From NCBI GenBank assembly GCA_024529925.1, contig JAFEUB010001114.1, positions 1-64,000 on the forward strand: a DNA stretch of 64,000 bases, written 5' to 3'. This document shows positions 48,301-57,800 of the stretch, piece by piece. The notes beneath the pieces were generated by a model. That model was not told the origin of the DNA. It was given only the letters and a program-made list of their open reading frames with translations, and did not search any database. The DNA is from Ophthalmolycus amberensis (lineage: Eukaryota > Chordata > Actinopteri > Perciformes > Zoarcidae). Both the position numbers and the translations under genes were made by a program. How positions within the stretch are numbered: position 1 is the first letter of the stretch; every line of letters starts with the position of its first letter.

Positions 48301-51300
48301 AGCCCAGTCAAATGATTCAGTGTTGCTCAAATCAGCATAAATTCAATCTGTTCTCGTTTAATTTAATTTATATTGGCAGAGCATGTGGAAATGATGACTG
48401 GTGGTTTGATTTTGAAAAGCAGAGCAGGCCAGTATATCCATTAACACTTTGGAAGGATAGACAGATCAGAATTGACAAAAACTCACCGAAAAGTAAAACA
48501 TTTCAGTCTCCTGTTGGTTCGACCTCCTCTTGGCTACATTCAGCTTGCTCATGTAGAACTCGGAGGCCACGGACTTAATAGATTCGGTGGAGCGGCTGTG
48601 GTGAAAGGCATCCGACATGTCAAAGTCCTCTACTGTCAGCATGTCCTGCAGCGTTTGCATGGTGGCGTCCAAGGTCTTTCTCACCTGCACAGATGGGGGG
48701 AAATAGAAAGGAAAGAAGATGACTAATGAAACATCACATCATACTCCGAGCCTTGATGGAACCAAAGTAACTGATGAGATTTTCAAGGGCAAGAGAGTGA
48801 TTTACAGCACTAGCTTATTCATATCAAAGACAAATTGACCCCTGACCAATAAATTACCTTGAATTACACAGAAATTATATTGTGCAGCATTGAAATATCA
48901 GTCCGGAGCAACCTGCACATCATACATCAGACGAAGACATGAAAATAAAGAGTGTCTGGCAAAGAAACAAATTGTATGTGTAAATTACTGAAGAAGGCTT
49001 TTTGTTTAGTGCTGAGATTGATGAAGCTCATTTCCAATAATGGCAGGGCTCGTCCATTATCCTCCAGAGCACAAGACACAGGGAGACAGGGAGGAGGCAG
49101 AGCCATTGGCACAGGAGACTCTAACAGGCCCTGGTTATTCTAACCTCCATTTGCACTTTTGTGTCTGCGGCACTTAATGAGAAAGTCCTCTCTTCATCAC
49201 GAAATAGACAATTTCAGATATAACATCATAGAAAACATAACACTGGTGCTGTGACAATGTTAATATATTCTCGCCTCCTGCAGAGAAAGGGTCATTGCAG
49301 TGTAATTGCAATGAGAACAGATGGTGATGTGGCCCTCCTACTTGGCTCCGGGGTAAATGAGACTGTTTTTGGGGGGTGGGGCTGAAGGTGGTGGTGGAGG
49401 GGTTGCTGGACAGACACAGGCCCATCATAAATCCTCACCTCCTCATTCTCAATCTTTAGCGTAGCTAAGCGGGACTGCAGTTGGTGGTAGCGCATCAGGA
49501 GTTCAGTCTGGACAGGCTGCTGGGCGCTCACCTGGCACACCTGAGGAGGCGAAGAAGGACACATGGGTTACAACAGACACAAAAGATCCATCTGAAGCTT
49601 AAATAGTTACTTTGTAAAAAATAAACATTCTTCACTAAGTGACATCAATGTTAAATCTGCAGCATTTTAAGCATCTCACCTCATCTCCCATGTGTGGCAG
49701 GTACTCAAAGCGCATTGGAGGGCAGAACACCTGGTTATGCATATCCATTATCTTGTGCTTGTCACTGCGGGAATCCAGGTTGTCCACCGCATTCTCTATG
49801 ATATCCAGTCCCTCGTGGCGGGATGTCTCCAAGTTATACTCGGCAGATAAGTAGGTCCTGAGGGTGCGTGCTAAGCTAGCATGGTAGCCCAGGTCACAGC
49901 ACTGCGGAGATAAAATGTCTGATAAATAACCAGGAAAACCTTCTGAAAATGTAGTCGTAGATGGAGTTGCTCAATAAATTCTGAAGTAAATAAGATTAAA
50001 TCAACACAAGGCTGAAAAAACGTGTTTTAAGTTGCCCCTGTTACCACAAACACAACAGTGATGTCATGATGTACTGACCACTCCCTGGAGTACACTTCTA
50101 CATCACTGCTGCAGCAACGTTTAATTTGACAAATTAATATAGATTCATCAGGGAATATGGAGGAATGTGCAAGTTTCAGTAAAGTTGGTTAGTTTGATGA
50201 CCTTCTAGCATGTTCAGACCTATTTAATGGAATAAATCCCAGATTGCATCCTGCTACGGGTTACCTTTCAGAAATAGAAGTGGAGTTCACAGAATTTCTG
50301 GAGCTAGCACAGTAGGACACCAGGGATAATTACAGAGTCTTATCATACAGAGCTGGATGAAGTAACCTAATTAAGCAGAGGATGGTAGTGAGAAGGTTCA
50401 GAGGGAGCTTGAGGCAGCTGACAGCTCTGCGAATCACTATGTAAACTCTCTTTAACACTCTTTAGCACTGAGGAAGTACTCTTTCTACTTTGGTGCACAA
50501 GCCTCATTTGCGCCACTCAGTCAAAGTGGCTCAATAGATTAAAGACTAAAGGGAGCAAATTAGCTTCTTTTTAAACAAGCAAACTGAGTGAAAACACATT
50601 CATATAGCAGCAGCAGCCTGAAGGAAGCAGATTATCGGCAAAGGAAGATTAGATACACTGTCGAAACAGGAATCACACACTTCCATGTGTTTCATATCTT
50701 TCCCATTAGAGCTGTGCAAACATATTTTAGGTGAATACTGCATATTAACATTTATATATGCGTTTCATATGCCACTCATTTAATTTTGAATATGTTCATG
50801 TTTACATAGGCTGCATTTCACTCGTTTGATTAAGGTCTACTCAAGTTTTTACCCACAGCAACAATACCTCACACAATCACTTTAAAATGCTTAAATTTCA
50901 ATTTGGTTGCATGTAATCACCACAATAGATGTATCTAATGTATGCATTGACCACCATGTACTGAATTATTGTTTTTTGTCTTTTGTACTGTATGCTACAG
51001 CTTACTATTTGCTGCTGCAAGGATTACATTTTAATACTTAATCATGCGGACACCACTGACCAACCTCACTAATCACAGCATTCATTATTTCTAGGCAGCG
51101 TAGAATCAACTCAACATGTTGTTCAGAATTACTCTTCAACAGTTTAAAGCCAGTGATGCTAACTGACAAAGCTGACTTCTTGCAGCGTGAGCATCTGGTT
51201 TGATGTGTGGTGTACAGTTACTCAGAGTTGACAATCGGACCCTTCTTCCTCCCCTGCCCCGCTTGTGGCAGCCAACCCAGTCAAACTCACAATCCCATAC

Positions 51301-51816
51301 CCTGCAGCTCAGCAGGATTTGGGATGACATGGACATTTCAGTTTCAAGACACTGGGTACCGTGAAAGAGGCAGGGATAGGCACGAATCGGGTTATTATTA
51401 TGTCAAGCTACCACCAACATCTCACCATCACACTGCATATAGCAGACACATACTCTTCATGCTATTTCAACTGCAATTGTGTAAAATAATGTAATGGTTT
51501 GTTATATTATAGAAATCTCACTGAAATCATATCTTATCACACCTGACCTGGAAAATGTACCATCGCTGTGACTAATGTCGGGCCGTATGGTGCTCAGGCC
51601 TCAAGCTAAAATGTGACAACCAGGCCATTAACACAGAGGAAAAAACAGGCACATTGAAGGGCTGACAGGTTAACATCAGCGATAGAAATCTTAATATTAA
51701 GGTTTTTAACAGCCACAAAGCCCACATTCACTACCATTTGTCACTAGAACTGTATATAATATGATAGTATATCTTCTAAAATGCTTCATAATGTGTTTTG
51801 ATTATTATTATAAAGG

Positions 51817-51892
<76 letters not shown>

Positions 51893-54800
51893 CACATAAT
51901 AGTGGAACTGGATGAAAAAACTCTCAGAGTCTCAAAGTCACACCTTCCTGAAGTGTTCACATCTGAAAGTTGTAGACACAGAAGATTTTGAAATATTTTG
52001 TCTTAGATGTCAATAAAGGCTTCCTCAACTCAATGTTTGTCTGTTTGTCTGCAGGGTGACTGATAGCAGGTCACCCGTGGCTTAGAGCCCAGTGCCAACC
52101 ACATTAAGTGCATTCATGCCTGCATAAACACAGCCTCTGCTCACCAGCTGGCTTTGATCATCTTCCAACCATTAGTGGTTTGCTGAACAAAGTCAGTCAT
52201 TTTAAGCTGTGGCAATCAACAAACAGCAGTGCTACTGGTTCATAATTTGAATAAAAGCGACTCAAAGTGGTTGATGTAGGTTTGGTGCACATACTGTACA
52301 AAATGGGGATATTATTGTCGGTTATAATGAAGGTAATATTATAGTGTCAGAGTTAGAAAGGCTGCTTCCTCTACTCTGACCAATTAAAGGAGAGACCACA
52401 TAAGGACAGAAACAGCAGCGAGAGAGTCGGTATGTGTCTGGCGTCATGTCTTTTACTTGGTGACAGTTTGAGGCAGACAATCACAAGTACCGGTACATGC
52501 TGTGTTCGTCCCAGCAAAGGTCCCAAAAGCAGCATCAATTAAAACAAATGAATGAGGACGAGACAGAGGAGTCAACACTGATGTTCCTTGAGAAAAATCT
52601 GTCAAAAGTATCCTTCTGTAGCTGCGTAATACTGCAGAACGCCGAACTAATACTCATGTCAACAGCAATCAGTTACCAGCATATCAGTGTTACGTTTGCT
52701 GTGCAGAGGTTAATAATGACAAAGATAATGGCAAATACATTCATTGGGGCCAACAGAGCAGCTTGAAAACAAACAGCTAACAGGCTGAGAGTGAATGAAA
52801 CTCCGGAACAGATGGTGAGAAACGCCACAGTGCTGCAGATTTAAATCAACATCAGAAATCCCAGCTGAGAGATATAAACAAACACATGTGCCTAGTGCAT
52901 ACTTACATCAATCATATCAGAGACGTCATGGATGTAATACTTTGCCACAACTGCATTTGTTGCTGCCAGGTTCAACAAATAGTCATTCCGGGATTTTGTG
53001 CATTTCAGCTTATTCTCTGAGTATTTGGCTTGCCTCTGGGGAGGAGAGAAGAGAGAGAGAGTAGATGAGGACAAAAAGCATCAGTGCAGGGAAATGAAGC
53101 AGTAGGGAGGGTTTGAGTGTGCGCTCAGGCAGTGGCAGCTTTGGGACCAGCCTTAGGACAGAGACGGCAGCTAAGTCTGGAGAGTCAGGCTGTAGAGAAG
53201 CTGCTTCTAGATAGTAATGTGTTAAGTGACACAGCCAGGCTTTAGTCATTATTCTGTCTCTAAACACTTAAGTAGCAGAGATATGTAGCATCAAAGGAAC
53301 ATTCTGACATTTTGGCGTCTATGCTTATTCACTTTCAGGCAGAAATTTAGATGAAAAGATTGAGTCTGTATAGTAAATACAAAGCCGGGGCCAGCAGCGG
53401 GTTAGCTTAGCTGAGCATAAACACTGGAAACCAAAAGGTAACAAAATCCAACTACTAGCGTCTGTAAAATTCACTTTACTCAGATTTTGTGACAAGTGTC
53501 AAGCGTAAAACAACAAGTAAGCAGATTTTGATACCTTGGGACAGAGCCAGGCTCATTTCCCCCTGTTTCCAGTCTTTATGCTAAGCTAAGCTAACTGGCT
53601 GCTGGTTTCAGCTACATATTTACTATACAGACATGAAAAGGGTATCATTTTTCTCATCTAACTCCCAGCAAGAAAGTGTGTATTTCCCAAAATGTAAAAT
53701 GATTCCTTCAAATAGAACATTTAAAGTATTTAAACAGACTTTAACTTGATGGTCGGCAATCTGTGGGCCTTTATCTCCCGTGTGAATTCAGATCAATACA
53801 TGTAATTCTACTAGAATCTAAAGAATATAGATAAAATAACATTTTCCATCAAGTGACATTTGTGCTGAAAAATCAAAACACATTGATTTTGCAAACTTGT
53901 GCTTGTGAAGTAGTTTCACTCGAGCAACTCAATGACTCAGAAATACAAAATACAATACAAATACAATACAAAAGCATCATAATTCAAAAGCAGAGACATT
54001 TTGCCCATTATTTGAATAGTTTGTAAATTATCTATGGACATTTCACTCCCAATTTCACAAAGCCATTATAATGCCAAATTTTTGCAGTGGCTTAGAGGAA
54101 AAGAGATTAACTTTTGTGTCTTCCTCTTCTTCCTCTAACCTGTTAGCAGGCAGAGTAATGAGACAAAAGCTTTGAAACAAGAAGCAGGGGGAGAACTCAT
54201 TTGCATGCTGTGTTATTAATAGTGTTCAGTTCCCAAGAAAAGCAGCATCTCTGAGGATACCAGCCTGAGGAGGCTGTCATTCTGACAGCCTTTTGATTTC
54301 TCGCACTTGAGAGATAATGGGAGTTTCATTTGAGAGAAGAAATTCCAGAAGAAGATCCAGAATAAAAACTGCATGGGTGCTTCTAAAGTACATGGCGCTC
54401 CAGAGACCACCAACCCTAGACTGCTGGCAGAGAAGACTTTGTACAAAGAAGAAATCTGCATAAGATGGAAAGTGAGTCGGGTTGTTGGCAGGGAGTACTG
54501 CTGTTTGCTCAGTGAGTATCTGGCTGCAGACCTACAGCATTCCCCTGAGACTTTCTGACATTATATTGCTGCTTGTCTGCTGGTCTATCCCTCTCTCACT
54601 CTCTCCATGTGAACCCAACAAATAGAGCCGGTCCTCCAGTTACTTCAAAATGACTCATTCAGCTTTGAGGAGAAGCTGCTTAACCTGCAATAACTGTGAA
54701 TATTACACTGTTCATTATTTACACTTCAGCATCTTTGGTTCCCACAGACATGATCAGACAGATCAAATTTCTGACCACCTGACAGATAAATATTCACTCT

Positions 54801-57800
54801 TCTATTAGCTCTGTTCTTGGTCTTTACTAACTCCTGAGGGAAATACGTAATGTGCCACTGTGTTCAGCAGATGGTCGCTAACTTTGTCTAAGTGTACGTA
54901 CACAGTGGGTTGATCAATACAGCTGCCTGCTGTGACCAAAAATGACGTAATGACATTGGTTAGAGTTAACCAAAACATAAAAAACAGAGTTGAAAGCTCA
55001 AAACCAAAACAATAAGCTCAAAGAAGCTACAAAGCTCAGATGAGCTGAAAAGGAACGTTTCAGTGTTAATTCTTTGTGGGTTCCCCTATGAGCACTCCCT
55101 TTAACATTGAACATAGCAATTACATGCATTGCTCTTACACAAATACTGATAATAGCAGCTCTTAATGTCTAAGCTGGCCTTAAAACCCAACTGATGGTTC
55201 GGGATTTGAAGCTGAATGGCTCTATATAAGTAAACATACACAACACTATCCATCCTTCGTACACACCTTCTCTTTCATCTTCTCAATTTTCCTGACGAAG
55301 CCGCGTCTTGGTTGGCGGTCCTCGTGGCGCAGGAGGTTGACGTTGAGATCTCCGGACTTGCTGAACTGCTTCTCCTCCTGCTTCTCAGCATCCTTCAACT
55401 TGCTCTCTGCGCTGATGCTCTCGGTGTGGTACATGTGGTATGTTTTCATCACCTGCAGCAGGAGCATGACAGGTATTCCAAACATTGACCATTAATGATG
55501 CTTATTATCATCATCACATTTGACCAATATAGGTTATTATAATCTGGAATGACAAGATTTAAAGATGCTTGGCAGATGCTGTCAAACTATGAAAAAGTGA
55601 CAAATCAGAGGATCGTAAGTACAGTAGCCCACAGACTGAGAGGAGAAAATAGGTGTTATATCAATGCTTTATACAAAACTAGAGCTGCAGCGATACGGTG
55701 ATTATTAATTTAGTTGATGAACAGAAAATGAATTGGCAACCATTTTGATAATTGATTAATTGCTTCAAAAATGCCAAATATTCCATGGTTTCTGCTTCTC
55801 AAATGTGAGGATTTGCTGCTATTCTATGTCAGATTTTTACATTTTATAGGCTAACCAATGAATCTAAAAAAAAATTATCACTAATATTAATTGAATAGGA
55901 AAATAATTGTTAAAGTCCTATATACAATAATACATAGTGAGTAGACTAATGCTCTCTGCAGTGATGTAGAAGTTGATGGCATCCTTAGTATTTTTAGTTA
56001 GCCAACCATAAATATGTAGTAGCAGCCACTGCTGGGAATTGTAAACGGACATGTAAACAAGCCCTGATTCAGTTTGCAAATTGTCATGGATACCACAACA
56101 CACAGAAACGTTTAAGGTGGGTCGACTGAGAAGTGATATAAATGGTTTAACCATTTATATCATTTGTGGGCCAAACCAGAAAGACTCTTTTTTGCTTGTG
56201 TGCTTATACGCTCTTCACACACCACAATCAACACCTGTACACTGACTTACATCAGCATTACTGTTGTCTTGATAATGCCATATTCCCTCCAAGACGCAAC
56301 CAACATTACAGAGATAAAAAGGAAAGATCAGAGTTTTGAAGGCCCTCCGTGTCCTTTCCTTCCAAAATTTGGTTTGATTTGAGCTTTTTCATGGTGGCCC
56401 GGAAGATCAATTTAGGAGTCAATGCAGTTGTAACTAAGATGTCACTACTTGTGGAATATTTCAAGTGATTCCAGGGGCCCAGGGTTGTGTGTGGTTTAGC
56501 CTTGGCTGTCAAATCTTCAACTCACTCCCTCACCCCCAATAACTTGGACTTTCCCTGCCTCATCACTTCTACAGTAACTCTGCATCACCCAACACTTGTT
56601 CATTTTCAGCTCTTTTGAGCAGCAGTGACAACATTGTTCTCTGCATTTACCTCTTCACTTTGATCTCTACTTAGACACTCAAACGTAGACACTCAGACCC
56701 CCCACACCAACATGGCGATGACAAGACTGTAGTGACAGAAAAGCCTCGTTCGACAAGACAGAAGCATCCCACGTCTTTAACTCGTCCCAGATGCTCGTTG
56801 GGAGCGTCTGTCCTCTTGGAAGCCCGTTCTTAAGCCTCGTAAAGGAAGGTCCAGATGTGAGCAGCGTCTTCAAACGTCTCGAGCATATAGAATTACAGTA
56901 ATTTCTTTGTTTCCTGGGATCGAGTAAGTAATGCTCACTTGGTGCTGAACTAAAGCAGTGGGGTTCCTTTTATCTCTACAAGAGCTACTCATCAAATCAC
57001 ATGTTTGACGTTGGGTTACACTCTAATCATCCAATGACCTCCAACCCTGTGATAGTAATATTTACAAGTGATGCAACTTGAAGTGGCTCTATTTATTCCC
57101 TTCTATGTGCTCTGTGAGTAAATAGCACTCCTCTCCAGGCAGTGAAGGAACTCTTATAAAAACTACAACAACAGAGTGACAAAAAGCTGCAGGGAAAACA
57201 CCTGAAAGTGAAATAAATAGATAGAATAAAAGTCACTAGTCTATTCTCAGAGACAAAGCTTGACTTCGATGTTGCTACTCCACGAAGAGAGAAACTAGGC
57301 TAACACTCTGTTTCTCCCCAGGCAGGTCAACCCGTTTCCTTTCAAATTCCTCTGAAAACATGCTACATTTCAATGCAGCCAACTTTGAACCATCTGACTA
57401 CAGGACCTGCAGCTAAAGACACAAACTCATTTGCAGGAAGACTGAGCTTCAGCTGCATCTACAGGAGGTGTGTGTTTAGTTGAGTCATCTGACGACAGCC
57501 ATGGGCCATTTAAATCCTGCAATCTCTGAGCTGGTGAAACAAACCCAACAGTAAGATAATGGCTGGAGATTCCATGAAGGCAAGGTGAGAAGTAGATACT
57601 GCTTTTCAACGTACATCTAAATATTCTTGGCATTTAAGCCCCTGACTAACCACAAGAACCGCTACTCTGACTGAGGACCTTTGTTTCTTTCTTTCCCTCT
57701 TTATCTCCCGTTAAAATATTCACCTCTCTGACCACTTTGAAACAGCTACTGTGAAGAGTGAAAACAGGCTCTTAACGATACCATGGAAAAATATGAAAAG

